Shown here: positions 6,706 through 13,814 of the stretch, piece after piece
Layout of the letters: each line of letters starts with the position of its first letter
How positions within the stretch are numbered: the first letter of the stretch is position 1
Assembly: GCA_045801465.1 (NCBI GenBank)
Contig: JBJMSU010000043.1
Coordinates: 1-13,814 of the forward strand
Source: DATFWC01 sp045801465
GTDB lineage: Bacteria; Pseudomonadota; Alphaproteobacteria; Rhizobiales; Xanthobacteraceae
Reading direction: 5' to 3'
DNA: 13,814 nt
Notes under the pieces: generated by a model
Databases searched by the model: none
Told to the model about the DNA's origin: nothing
What the model saw: the letters and a program-made list of their open reading frames with translations, nothing else
Position numbers and translations under genes: made by a program

Positions 6706-7788
6706 CTAGCCCGTCATCCTCCTCCCGTCGGGGCCGAACAGGTAGAGGCGCCGCGGGTCGAACGAGAGCGCAATCGGCGCGCCCGGGCGCACCTCTGCCA
6801 TCTCCAGGCCCTCACTCACGGCAATGAAGGCGCGCGCGGTGCCGTCGTCGAAATAGAGGAGCGTGTCCTTGCCGAGCGGCTCGATCAGCCGAACCGGAAG
6901 CTCGGCATCGCCCTTGGCGCCGAGCCGTGCGACCACATGTTCCGGGCGGATGCCGAGCGTCGCCCGGCCGGGCTTCACGGCGCGTAGCGGCGGCGGCAGG
7001 GCAATGTCGAAACGCGGCGAACGGAAGCGGCTGGAGCCGTCCTGGTGAACGACCTCACCGGCGATCAGGTTCATGGACGGCGAGCCGAAGAAGTCGGCGA
7101 CGAAGTAGCTGACCGGGTTAGAATAGATTTCCATCGGCGATCCGTGCTGCACGACCTCACCACCGCGCATCACGGCGATGCGGTCGGCGAGCGTCATCGC
7201 CTCTTCCTGATCATGGGTGACGAAGATGAAGGTGCGCTTGAGCTCCTGATGCAGCCGGTCGCATTCGGCGCGCAGCTCGCGCCTGAGCTTGGCATCGAGG
7301 CTCGACAGCGGCTCGTCGAGCAGGAAGGTGGACGGATTGGTGACGAGCGTCCGCGCCAGCGCGACCCGCTGCGATTCTCCGCCCGAGCACTGGCCCGGCA
7401 TGTTGTCGAGCAGATGGCCGATGCGCACCATTTCGGCGACCTCGCGCACCCGTTTGGCGCGCTGGTCGGGCGGCACGTTCTTCATGCGCAGCCCGAACTC
7501 GATGTTCTGCGCCACGTTCTTGTGCGGGAACAGGGCGTGGCTCTGGAACACCATGCCGAGCCCGCGGTCGCGCGGCTCCACGTCGTTGACCACGCGGCCG
7601 TCGATGCGGATCTCGCCCGAGCTCGGGTCTTCGAACCCGGCGATCATGCGCAAGGTCGTGGTCTTGCCGCAGCCCGAGGGGCCGACGAACACCACGAACT
7701 CGCCGTCCTCGATGATGAAGTTGAGGTTCTTGACGGCGAGCAGCGGGCCGAAGGCCTTGCTGAGATCGACGAGCTCGATGCGGGCCAC
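6706..7788 (-). CDS. ABC importer ATPase, MalK/UgpC (CUT1) type
   Basis: The product has 360 aa and is the ATP-hydrolysing subunit of the importer encoded upstream. Seen: Walker A GPSGCGKT (36-43), Q-loop Q82, signature CSGGESQR (134-141), Walker B FLLDEP (155-160), D-loop SSLD (162-165), H-loop H192, and a C-terminal TOBE region from about 240 with LGIRPEHV, typical of carbohydrate importers. The signature departs from the common LSGGQQQR at its first position and in QQ to ES. I chose GTG 7788 because GGAG lies 6 nt upstream and the protein then begins VARIELVDLSKAFG, as family members do; the frame stays open far upstream only because it shadows the permease gene. It starts 2 nt after the stop of the MalG-like gene, so the two are translated together. 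It is the last gene of the operon and ends before a large palindrome. Confidence 0.95.
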   Translation of the reverse strand: MARIELVDLSKAFGPLLAVKNLNFIIEDGEFVVFVGPSGCGKTTTLRMIAGFEDPSSGEIRIDGRVVNDVEPRDRGLGMVFQSHALFPHKNVAQNIEFGLRMKNVPPDQRAKRVREVAEMVRIGHLLDNMPGQCSGGESQRVALARTLVTNPSTFLLDEPLSSLDAKLRRELRAECDRLHQELKRTFIFVTHDQEEAMTLADRIAVMRGGEVVQHGSPMEIYSNPVSYFVADFFGSPSMNLIAGEVVHQDGSSRFRSPRFDIALPPPLRAVKPGRATLGIRPEHVVARLGAKGDAELPVRLIEPLGKDTLLYFDDGTARAFIAVSEGLEMAEVRPGAPIALSFDPRRLYLFGPDGRRMTG

Positions 7789-7790
7789 GT

Positions 7791-8666
7791 CTATCTCCGC
7801 ACCATGCCGAAGCTGAATCCGCGCGCGAGGTGCTTGCGGATCGCGAGCCCGACGATCATGAGCGGAACCGTGATGCCGACTGCGAGTGCGGCTTGGCGGC
7901 CGTAGACGCGTCCCTCGGTCGAGCCCTGGTACTTCGACAGCTCGATCGGCACCGTGGTCACTTGCGTCTTGGTGATGATGAGGGCCAGCAGGTACTCGCT
8001 CCACGTCAGGATCAGGATGAACAGGAAGGTGGCGACCAGGCCCGACCGGATCAGCGGCAGGACGATCTCGAAGATGGTCCGCCAGCGCGACGCGCCGAGG
8101 ATTTCCGCCGCCTGCTCGATCTCGCGCGGCACCTCGTCGATGAAGCTCTTCGTCATCCACACCGCGTAGGGCAGGCTGGTGAGGAAATAGATGAGGATCA
8201 GCCCGGTGAAGCTATCGACGAGCCCGATGGCCGAGTAATAGAGCGAGAGCGGCGCCACCACCACGATCGGCGGAATCATGCGCAGCATGAGCAGCTGGAA
8301 CATGCGCGCCTCCGACAGGATGCGATGACGCGACACCCCGTAGGCGATGATCGAGCCGAACAACACCGCCAGCAGCGTCGAGGTGGTGGCGATAAAGGCC
8401 GAGTTGGCGAGCGAGATGAGCGGCTTCTGGGACGAAATGGCATATTGCGTGGCGGCGTATTGCTCGGCGCCGAGCCAGACATTGAGGTAGTTGGCAAGCG
8501 TCGGCGGGTGCGGCATGTAGACGGGCGGCCAGGCGAACCACTGCGTGTCCGGCTTGAACGAGGTCGCGATCATCCAGTAGATCGGAAAGGCGGCAATGAC
8601 GGCCCAGATGCTGAGCACGACATAGCGCGCCGCCATGGTCAGTTTCCGCCGTTGCGATCTGGTCAT
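7791..8666 (-). CDS. ABC importer permease, MalG type
   Basis: The product has 291 aa, with about six membrane segments: one near 13-35, then from about 88 a core of five, ending near 260-278. The cytoplasmic EAA loop that contacts the ATPase is seen as EQAAEILGASRWRTIFEIVLP (184-204). The periplasmic loop between the first and second segments (about 40-85) is typical of MalG-like proteins. TAGGAAA just upstream of the ATG overlaps the stop codon of the preceding permease gene, with 10 nt between genes. It pairs with the MalF-like protein to form the membrane channel. Family is secure, substrate not determined. Confidence 0.95.
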   Translation of the reverse strand: MTRSQRRKLTMAARYVVLSIWAVIAAFPIYWMIATSFKPDTQWFAWPPVYMPHPPTLANYLNVWLGAEQYAATQYAISSQKPLISLANSAFIATTSTLLAVLFGSIIAYGVSRHRILSEARMFQLLMLRMIPPIVVVAPLSLYYSAIGLVDSFTGLILIYFLTSLPYAVWMTKSFIDEVPREIEQAAEILGASRWRTIFEIVLPLIRSGLVATFLFILILTWSEYLLALIITKTQVTTVPIELSKYQGSTEGRVYGRQAALAVGITVPLMIVGLAIRKHLARGFSFGMVRR

Positions 8667-8676
8667 CGCCGATTTC

Positions 8677-9645
8677 CTAATTGCCTGGTCCCGTGGCGCC
8701 GTACATCGCGTCGAGCGAGCGCTTCTCTCGCCGCAACAGCTTGATGGCGGCGAGCACGATGACGATCATCATCAGCATGACGATGTAGGACATTGCGGCG
8801 CCCTTCGAGATCTGGAAGTACTGCCAGGTGGTGAGGAAGATGTAGATCGGCAGCGTCTCGGTCGCCGTGCCCGGGCCGCCTTGCAGCAGCGCCCAGGTCT
8901 TCGGGAATTCAGCCATGGCTTCGAGGAAGCGGAGCACCAGGGCGAGAAAAATGACCGGGCGCAGCAGCGGCAGCTGCACCTCCCAGAAGATGCGCCATTT
9001 GGATGCGCCGAGGATTTCTGCCGCCTCCACCGGCTCGCGCGGGATGGCGGAGAGCCCGGCCAACATGATGATGAACGAGAACGGGGTCCAGTTCCAAATC
9101 TCCAGCAGCATCACGGTCGGCAGCGCGATGTCGGGATTGGTCAGCCACGCGGGCTTGAACTCGATGCCGCTGATCCGGGTAATGAGGTCGTTGATCGGGC
9201 CGCTCTGGTAGAGCAGCATCTCGGCCGTATAGGCGACCACCACCGGCACGGTGAGCATCGGCAGGATGAAGACGACGTAATAGAGCGCCTGACCGCGGAA
9301 CGGCTTGTACATCAGATAGGCGAGCGCAAAGCCGATGACGAAGCAGCCGATGGTCGAGCCGGTGGCGAAGAAGAGCGAGCGCAGCACCGCCCAACCGAAG
9401 CGCGGGTCGGTGAGGACCTCGGTGAACAGATCGAGCCCGACGAACTCGGCTTCCCACCAGGAGCCGAGATAGACCGTCCACTGGTGGAAGGAGAAATAGA
9501 GCTGCAGGAACAGCACCGGCAGCAACAGCAGCACGACGAGCGCGATCAGCGGCCCGAGGATGGACCACTTGAAGCGCGCAACTGCGCGGCGCCGCGAGAT
9601 TTCGCGCGGCGAGGCGGACGGAGCAGCAACTGAGGTCACACGCAT
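8677..9645 (-). CDS. ABC importer permease, MalF type
   Basis: The product has 322 aa. A basic cytoplasmic tail (to about residue 27) is followed by about six membrane segments, the first at 28-50 and the last at about 284-304. The EAA loop VEAAEILGASKWRIFWEVQLP is at 206-226 and closely resembles that of the MalG-like partner. I chose ATG 9645, preceded by AAGGCAGG. A GTG at 9681 in frame would add 12 residues, but it lies at the edge of the repeat element and has no good ribosome site. The gene begins 226 bp after the binding-protein gene, and most of that gap is a palindromic repeat. The second half of the operon is tightly packed. Confidence 0.93.
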   Translation of the reverse strand: MRVTSVAAPSASPREISRRRAVARFKWSILGPLIALVVLLLLPVLFLQLYFSFHQWTVYLGSWWEAEFVGLDLFTEVLTDPRFGWAVLRSLFFATGSTIGCFVIGFALAYLMYKPFRGQALYYVVFILPMLTVPVVVAYTAEMLLYQSGPINDLITRISGIEFKPAWLTNPDIALPTVMLLEIWNWTPFSFIIMLAGLSAIPREPVEAAEILGASKWRIFWEVQLPLLRPVIFLALVLRFLEAMAEFPKTWALLQGGPGTATETLPIYIFLTTWQYFQISKGAAMSYIVMLMMIVIVLAAIKLLRREKRSLDAMYGATGPGN

Positions 9646-9689
9646 CCTGCCTTGCCGCCTAGGCACTGAGCAGCGACGCACTCGGCGGG

Positions 9690-9806
9690 CTCCCTCTCCC
9701 CTGTGGGGAGAGGGATGGGGTGAGGGGGCGAGTGACTCTCGATAGGCCCTTGCCCCCTCACCCGGATCGCTTCGCGATCCGACCTCTCCCCGCCGGGGAG
9801 AGGTGG
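9690..9806. repeat. Cloverleaf-like repeat between binding-protein and permease genes
   Basis: Three perfect hairpins are seen: CCCTCTCCCC-tgt-GGGGAGAGGG (9692-9714), GGATCGC-ttc-GCGATCC (9764-9780) and CCTCTCCCC-gcc-GGGGAGAGG (9783-9803). In addition TGAGGGGGC (9721-9729) pairs with GCCCCCTCA (9752-9760). It lies within the importer operon, just after the binding-protein gene. An inverted relative lies at the window end. Confidence 0.82.
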
Positions 9807-9871
9807 AGCAAGCTGCACCGCCTCGGCATGCGCTTCGCGCTCGGCCGGCATGACCATCGAAGAATGCTGCG

Positions 9872-11311
9872 TCACGCGGCCGGCTTGTCGCGCCGCGGCA
9901 TCACCGCCTTGTAGCTCGCCAACTCGTCCTTGAGCTTGTTGCGGCCGATGCGGCGCACGATCGCGTTCCACTCGTCGTCGGTCTTCTTGAGCACGTCCTT
10001 GGCCGGCAACTGGCCCACGTAGGCCTCCGACAGGTTCTTTCCCAGCGTGTCCTGGAACTCGAGATAGCCCGTCAGGTAGACGGGCGGCGCCACCACCTGG
10101 AAATTGGACTCGATCGCCTTGATGGCCGCCGGGCTGTACGCCTTGATGACCTCCGGCGCCGTCATGTGCTCCTTTGCCCAGGCGTCATTGAACGTGTTCA
10201 CCGGGTCGGACACGATCGGAATCGAGTTCTTGCCGGAGCCGAGCCACAGGGCGAAATAGGCGGCCTGCGCCTTGCGCGGAGAGTACTTGTTGATCAGCAG
10301 CGCGGCGAGCGGCGAAGAGATCGACCGGTGTATTCGTTTGCCGGAAAAATCCGAGCCGGGGACGAGACCGTACAGCCACTTGCCCGCGGTCTTCGACTTT
10401 TCCGGGTTCTCGTTGAATTTGGCTGAGCCGTCCCAGTATTGGCAGCTGACGGTATGTCCCGCAGCGTTGCGCGGGATCATCTGCGCCGTGCCCCATCCGG
10501 GCGATTCCGGGTGCGCGACCTTCTTCTCCTGCAGATAGATCTCGACGGCGTATTGTCCGGGCGGCGTGTTCAGCGTCGGCTTCATGTCGTCGTCGAACGG
10601 GAAGCCGCCGGCGCTGTAGAACATCATGTACCACCAGGTCGGCCCGTTGGCGCGATTGCGCAGACTACCCGACCCGTAGAGGTCCTTCGCCGGGTCCATG
10701 AGGAATTCCTGAATCCGCAAATCCTCTTCCCAGGTTGTCGGAAAGGTCAGCTCCTTACCGAACTTATCGGCGAAGCGCTTCTTGTTGTCCGGATTCTCCA
10801 GCAGGTCCTTGCGGACGTATTGGATATGCACGTTCCCATCGGTCGGCACGCCGTAGGTCTGACCCTTGTAGGTCATGAAGTTGGCATAGTCGGCGACCGC
10901 ATCGATCTTGAAGTCGGCCTTTTTCATGTATTCGTCGAGCGGCTCGAGGTAGCCGGCCGAGGCGAGCGACGGGATCATGTTGGAGTCGATGTGGATGAAG
11001 TCGAACTGCGGCGAGCGCGAGAGCGCCTCCGCCATCGCCCGTTGCGGCGCATCGAAAATCGAGATGTCCTGCACGGCGCCGAGCCCGATGCCGGTCTGCT
11101 TCTTGAACTCCGCCATGACCGGCTGCATCGGCACGAGGTAAGGCGACCAGATCAACCCGGTGACATCGGCGGCGCCGAGCGGCTTTGCCGCCGTCACCAC
11201 CCGCTCCTCCAGCGTTGCGGCGAATGCGCGGCGCGCCGCGAAGGGCAGGAAGTTCGCCACCGTCAGTCCCATGCCCCCCTGCACCAGCGCGCGGCGTGAC
11301 ATGCGTCTCAT
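9872..11311 (-). CDS. ABC importer solute-binding protein, CUT1-like, Tat signal
   Basis: The product has 479 aa, in the size range of large CUT1-type solute-binding proteins. It should be periplasmic and deliver its ligand to the MalFG-like pair encoded downstream. MSRRALVQG (4-12) followed by a hydrophobic stretch and AFA (29-31) before Ala32 is a Tat-type signal peptide. The body has the fold pattern of such proteins: VTGLIWSPYLVPMQPVMAEFKKQTGI, a FDFIHID segment, LEPLDEYMKK, YGVPTDGN, and a Trp/Tyr-rich segment GPTWWYMMFYSAGGFPFD that could help line a sugar-binding cleft. AGGAGG with a 5 nt gap precedes the ATG at 11311, a strong ribosome site fitting the higher output expected of a binding protein. 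It is first in the operon. The ligand is not known; the sugar assignment rests on the family and the neighbours. Confidence 0.92.
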   Translation of the reverse strand: MRRMSRRALVQGGMGLTVANFLPFAARRAFAATLEERVVTAAKPLGAADVTGLIWSPYLVPMQPVMAEFKKQTGIGLGAVQDISIFDAPQRAMAEALSRSPQFDFIHIDSNMIPSLASAGYLEPLDEYMKKADFKIDAVADYANFMTYKGQTYGVPTDGNVHIQYVRKDLLENPDNKKRFADKFGKELTFPTTWEEDLRIQEFLMDPAKDLYGSGSLRNRANGPTWWYMMFYSAGGFPFDDDMKPTLNTPPGQYAVEIYLQEKKVAHPESPGWGTAQMIPRNAAGHTVSCQYWDGSAKFNENPEKSKTAGKWLYGLVPGSDFSGKRIHRSISSPLAALLINKYSPRKAQAAYFALWLGSGKNSIPIVSDPVNTFNDAWAKEHMTAPEVIKAYSPAAIKAIESNFQVVAPPVYLTGYLEFQDTLGKNLSEAYVGQLPAKDVLKKTDDEWNAIVRRIGRNKLKDELASYKAVMPRRDKPAA

Positions 11312-11572
11312 CGTTTCCTCCTGGTGTTTGTCGTCGGCACGATTTTCGGCATCGTAGGTTGGCGCAATTTACGACGCAACGCGTATCGATCGGCCGGCCG
11401 CACACGCGTTGGTTGGAGCGCCGCGGCGACGGCAGGATGGCGCTTGATTTGGCGGCCAAGTTGGCGTTGAGTTTTAGAACGATGAAAAAGGACGAGCCGC
11501 CGTCGGCGGCACGTCGCGGCGACCTCATCGAGCCGGCATGTGCCGGCGCAAAGGCTCCTGGGGAGGAGACCC
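11312..11572. promoter_or_regulatory. Shared divergent control region of the importer and dehydrogenase operons
   Basis: These 261 bp separate two divergent operons and must hold both promoters, so joint control is likely. Seen: a perfect inverted repeat GCCGGCA-tg-TGCCGGC (11532-11547), a hairpin GCCGCC-gtc-GGCGGC (11496-11510), and weaker TCGTA/TACGA arms (11352-11356 and 11370-11374). The AT-richer stretch at 11461-11490 is a reasonable place for a plus-strand promoter, but I cannot assign boxes with confidence. No regulator gene lies in the window. Confidence 0.55.
11532..11547. promoter_or_regulatory. 16 bp inverted repeat before the dehydrogenase operon, possible operator or leader hairpin
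   Basis: GCCGGCA-tg-TGCCGGC has perfect 7 bp arms and ends 25 bp before the ATG of the small subunit gene. It could bind a dimeric regulator or fold in the leader mRNA. There is no second copy in the control region. Confidence 0.35.
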
Positions 11573-12133
11573 ATGACACAAATGCAACGGCGCGCCTTCG
11601 TGAAAGGCGCGGCCCTCGGCGCGCTCGCCTTCACGGTGGGCGGTGCCGAGGTCCTGCTCACGCCTGGCGAGGCGCGCTCGCGCGGCGTGCCCTTCCGCCT
11701 GCTCAAGGCCCCCGAAGCGGAGACGATCGAGGCCCTGGGCGAGACGCTCGTTCCTGGCGCGCGTTCGGCCGGCATCGCCCATTTCATCGACCAGCAGCTC
11801 TCGGTCCCGGCCGAGGAGGCGCTGCTCGAAGCGCGGATCATGAACGTGCGCCCGCCCTATGCGAATTTCTATCGCGCCGCCATCGGCGCGGTCGATCGCG
11901 CCAGCCAGACGCTGCACGGGCGCAAGTTTGCCGACCTCTCCACCGTCGAGCAGCGCGACTTCGTCAACCTGATGCGCCAGAACAAGATCGACGGCTGGCA
12001 GGGGCCGGCCGGCGGCTTCGTGTACTTCCTGCTGCGCAGCGACGCCGTGGACGTCGTCTACGGCACCGTCGAAGGCTACGAGGCCCTCGGCATCCCGTAC
12101 ATGCCGCACATCGCGCCCGACAGGAGGTGGTGA
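11573..12133 (+). CDS. Gluconate 2-dehydrogenase subunit 3 family protein (Tat-exported small subunit)
   Basis: The product has 186 aa. It is the small subunit that accompanies membrane-bound or periplasmic FAD sugar dehydrogenases and carries their export signal. QRRAFVKG (5-12) with a hydrophobic run to about 30 is a good Tat signal. Family features follow: ETLVPGARSAGIAHFIDQQL (57-76), DLSTVEQRDFVNLM (121-134) and, at the C-terminus, GPAGGFVYFLLRSDAVDVVYGTVEGYEALGIPYMPHIAP. ATG 11573 was chosen because GGGGAGGAGACC precedes it and the Tat motif then lies at the start; an in-frame ATG at 11540 adds 11 residues inside an inverted repeat. The stop is 2 nt before the GMC gene. Order small subunit, then GMC subunit matches the gamma-alpha order of FAD glucose dehydrogenase operons. 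Confidence 0.92.
   Translation: MTQMQRRAFVKGAALGALAFTVGGAEVLLTPGEARSRGVPFRLLKAPEAETIEALGETLVPGARSAGIAHFIDQQLSVPAEEALLEARIMNVRPPYANFYRAAIGAVDRASQTLHGRKFADLSTVEQRDFVNLMRQNKIDGWQGPAGGFVYFLLRSDAVDVVYGTVEGYEALGIPYMPHIAPDRRW
12122..12128 (+). promoter_or_regulatory. Strong ribosome binding site fixing the GMC start
   Basis: AGGAGGT lies within the last codons of the small subunit gene, 7 nt before ATG 12136. It decides the start of the GMC protein, whose reading frame is otherwise open far upstream, and points to coupled synthesis of the two subunits. Confidence 0.85.
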
Positions 12134-12135
12134 CC

Positions 12136-13716
12136 ATGGCGACGCACGAGAAGGTTGATGTCGTCATCGTCGGCGCCGGCGCCTCGGGCTCCGTGTACGC
12201 CGCCGTGCTGGCCAAGGCCGGCAAGAAGGTCGTGGTGCTGGAACAGGGACCCGACTGGCAGCTCTCCGACCTGATCAGCTCGGATTTCTGGGGACGGCGC
12301 ATCAAGCCGGCGAGCGGCCCCTTCCTGCTCGAGGGCAAGAACCCGTTCGGCTACGTCTACCAGGCGGGCTGGGGCGTTGGCGGGGCGGCGCTGCACTACT
12401 TCGCCAACTTCCCGCGCCTCTTGCCCAACGACTTCAAGATCAAGAGCGAGCACGGCCGCGCCCTCGACTGGCCGATCTCCTACGACGACGTCGCGCCCTA
12501 CTACGACAAGGTGGCCGAAGACATCGGCGTCTCCGGCGACGCGAAGGCGGAGGAAATCTGGCGGCCGGCAGGCAAGCCCTACCCCATGCCGCCGATGAAG
12601 ACCTTCCGCCACGGCGAGGTGTGGCTGAAAGGCTTCGAAGCGAACGGCATCCGCATGGTCCCGGCGGCGGTGGGCATGAACTCGACCGAGTTCAAGGGCC
12701 GCGCCGCCTGCATCTACGACGGCTGGTGCCATGTCGGCTGTCCGATCGGCGCGCTGGCCAACCCGGTCGTCACCTATCTGGCCGATGCCCGCAAGGCCGG
12801 CGCCGAAGTGCGCGCGCGCGCCACCGTGACGCGCGTTTTGACCAACGGCCAGGGCAACAAGGTCACCGGCATCGAGTACTACGACGAGAAGAAGGAGCGC
12901 CAGGTCCAGGAGGCCGGCGCCGTGGTGCTCGCCGCATGGTCCGCGCAGAATCCACGTCTCCTGCTCAACTCGGCGACCGACCGCTACCCCAAAGGCCTCG
13001 CCAATGCCAGCGGCCTGGTCGGCAAATACATGATGGCGCATTTCAGCTCGGGCACCTGGGCGATCTTCGACGAGGACGTCCAGAATCACATGGGGACGAC
13101 CGGTGCGCAGTTCATGTCCTACGACCGCTACGGCAAGACGGCCCACAAGGGCGCGTTCGGCTCGTCCTTCATCACCGCCGGCTCCGCGCTCAAAACGAGC
13201 GACCTCGGCGGCTTCGCCAATGCGCGCGTCGACCTGTTCGGCGCCGACCTGCATGCGTTCATGCAGCGGGCCAAGCGCGGCATCACCCGCATCGGCGCGT
13301 TCGGCGAGGAGCTGCCGACCATCGAGAACCGCATCGAGCTTGCGAGCGACAAGGACGAGTTCGGCATGCCGCTGGCAAAAATCATCCACAGCTTCGATCA
13401 GGATGCGGTCGCGCTATGGAACGCCAACTTCGAGGAGGGCACTAAAATTGCCCAAGCCGCAGGCGCGAAGGAATACTGGTCCGGCCGCGGCAACATGCCG
13501 ACGATCCACCTGATGGGCGGCACCATCATGGGCACCGAGGCGACGAATTCGGTCGTCGACAGCTACGGCCAGAGCCACGAGATTCCCAATCTCTACGTCG
13601 CCGGGCCGGGCATCTTTGCCACGGGAGGCGCGTCGAATCCGACCTACACGATCTTCGCCCTCTCGCTGCGCGGCGCCGAGCGCCTCGCCGACAAATGGAG
13701 CACGGTCGCGGGGTAG
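12136..13716 (+). CDS. GMC family FAD dehydrogenase, catalytic subunit with probable [3Fe-4S] site
   Basis: The product has 526 aa, normal for catalytic subunits of bacterial FAD sugar dehydrogenases. The FAD-binding GAGASG is at 13-18, with E36 at the end of the second strand for the adenosine ribose. GWGVGGAALHYFANFPR (79-94) is the second FAD region. The C-terminus has the GMC active-site pair: H458 in TIHLMGGTIMG and N501 in SNPTYTIFALSLR. C192, C198 and C202 form CX5CX3C followed by PIGA, the spacing I recall for the [3Fe-4S] ligands of the Burkholderia glucose dehydrogenase alpha subunit. There is no signal peptide, so it should leave the cell folded, carried by the Tat signal of the small subunit. 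Candidate reactions are C1 or C3 oxidation of a sugar or glycoside (glucose, gluconate, lactose 3-dehydrogenase types). A cytochrome c gene, usual third partner, does not follow within the window. Confidence 0.93.
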   Translation: MATHEKVDVVIVGAGASGSVYAAVLAKAGKKVVVLEQGPDWQLSDLISSDFWGRRIKPASGPFLLEGKNPFGYVYQAGWGVGGAALHYFANFPRLLPNDFKIKSEHGRALDWPISYDDVAPYYDKVAEDIGVSGDAKAEEIWRPAGKPYPMPPMKTFRHGEVWLKGFEANGIRMVPAAVGMNSTEFKGRAACIYDGWCHVGCPIGALANPVVTYLADARKAGAEVRARATVTRVLTNGQGNKVTGIEYYDEKKERQVQEAGAVVLAAWSAQNPRLLLNSATDRYPKGLANASGLVGKYMMAHFSSGTWAIFDEDVQNHMGTTGAQFMSYDRYGKTAHKGAFGSSFITAGSALKTSDLGGFANARVDLFGADLHAFMQRAKRGITRIGAFGEELPTIENRIELASDKDEFGMPLAKIIHSFDQDAVALWNANFEEGTKIAQAAGAKEYWSGRGNMPTIHLMGGTIMGTEATNSVVDSYGQSHEIPNLYVAGPGIFATGGASNPTYTIFALSLRGAERLADKWSTVAG

Positions 13717-13738
13717 CTTGCCCCCAGCCGGGGCGAGC
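13716..13738 (+). terminator. Possible terminator hairpin after the GMC gene
   Basis: GCTTGCCCC and GGGGCGAGC pair over 9 bp, with one G-U wobble and a 5 nt loop, starting at the last base of the stop codon. No T-run follows, so it may stabilise or end the transcript rather than act as a classic intrinsic terminator. If it ends transcription, the operon has only two genes. Confidence 0.4.
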
Positions 13739-13766
13739 AAGACTGGCAATGCCGCGCCACTCGCGC

Positions 13767-13814
13767 CACCTCTCCCCGCGTGCGGGGAGAGGTCGGATTC
13801 CGAGCGAAGCGAAG
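13767..13814. repeat. Palindromic repeat cut by the window end, inverted relative of 9690-9806
   Basis: CCTCTCCCCGC-gt-GCGGGGAGAGG (13769-13792) is a perfect 11 bp hairpin. It is followed by TCGGATTCCGAGCGAAGCGA, which matches the opposite strand of 9761-9782 with a few changes. The element clearly continues beyond base 13814. Confidence 0.75.

Noticed and set aside
7789..8160. Upstream extension of the ATPase reading frame, giving an apparent 484 aa protein
   Set aside because: The extra part is a shadow of the MalG-like permease gene. GTG 7788 with GGAG gives a normal ATPase N-terminus.
11185..12135. Upstream extension of the GMC reading frame, giving an apparent 843 aa fusion
   Set aside because: The extension overlaps the small subunit gene in another frame and crosses into the binding-protein gene. 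A perfect AGGAGGT and the normal GMC N-terminus place the start at 12136.
12076..13389. Minus-strand ORF of 437 aa opposite the GMC gene
   Set aside because: It is a long antisense frame caused by GC-rich third positions. It repeats Arg/Val/Ala/Gly/Asp without motifs.

Overview
The window is GC-rich DNA from an alphaproteobacterium, most likely of the Hyphomicrobiales (Rhizobiales) and close to Bradyrhizobium or its relatives. This is inferred from four things. Codon use gives long antisense shadow frames. Several secreted proteins carry twin-arginine (Tat) signals. There is an orphan Bug-type binding protein. Almost every gap holds palindromic repeats of types I associate with Bradyrhizobium-like genomes. 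No sequence here pins down a species.

Left part (1-5064): an exported acetamidase/formamidase-family protein (minus strand, running off the window start) is divergent from a BKACE-family beta-keto acid cleavage enzyme (plus). The BKACE gene is followed by a Bug-family periplasmic binding protein (plus). A cytosolic CocE/NonD-type alpha/beta hydrolase (minus) converges on the Bug gene. These look like a loose collection of small-molecule scavenging and catabolic genes. No pathway can be closed from the window.

Middle (5440-6444): a single Gfo/Idh/MocA-family NAD(P)-dependent oxidoreductase (plus), flanked on both sides by large palindromic repeats.

Right part (6706-13716): a complete CUT1/MalEFGK-type ABC importer operon on the minus strand, in the order binding protein, MalF-like permease, MalG-like permease, ATPase. 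It is divergent from a two-gene operon on the plus strand: a Tat-signal small subunit (gluconate 2-dehydrogenase subunit 3 family) and a GMC flavoprotein with a CX5CX3C cysteine set that matches the [3Fe-4S] site of FAD glucose dehydrogenase. The two operons share a 261 bp intergenic region. Together with the Gfo/Idh/MocA gene this suggests, as inference, a route in which a sugar or glycoside is oxidised in the periplasm (possibly to a 3-keto product), imported by the ABC system and further handled by the cytosolic oxidoreductase. The cytochrome c partner usual for such dehydrogenases is not in the window.

At least seven palindromic or REP-like elements occupy the gaps between genes. Most sit at convergent gene ends, or between the binding-protein gene and the permease genes. 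I found no tRNA, rRNA, CRISPR array, transposase, phage gene or defence system. The protein families are all known; what may be new is their combination and the substrate.
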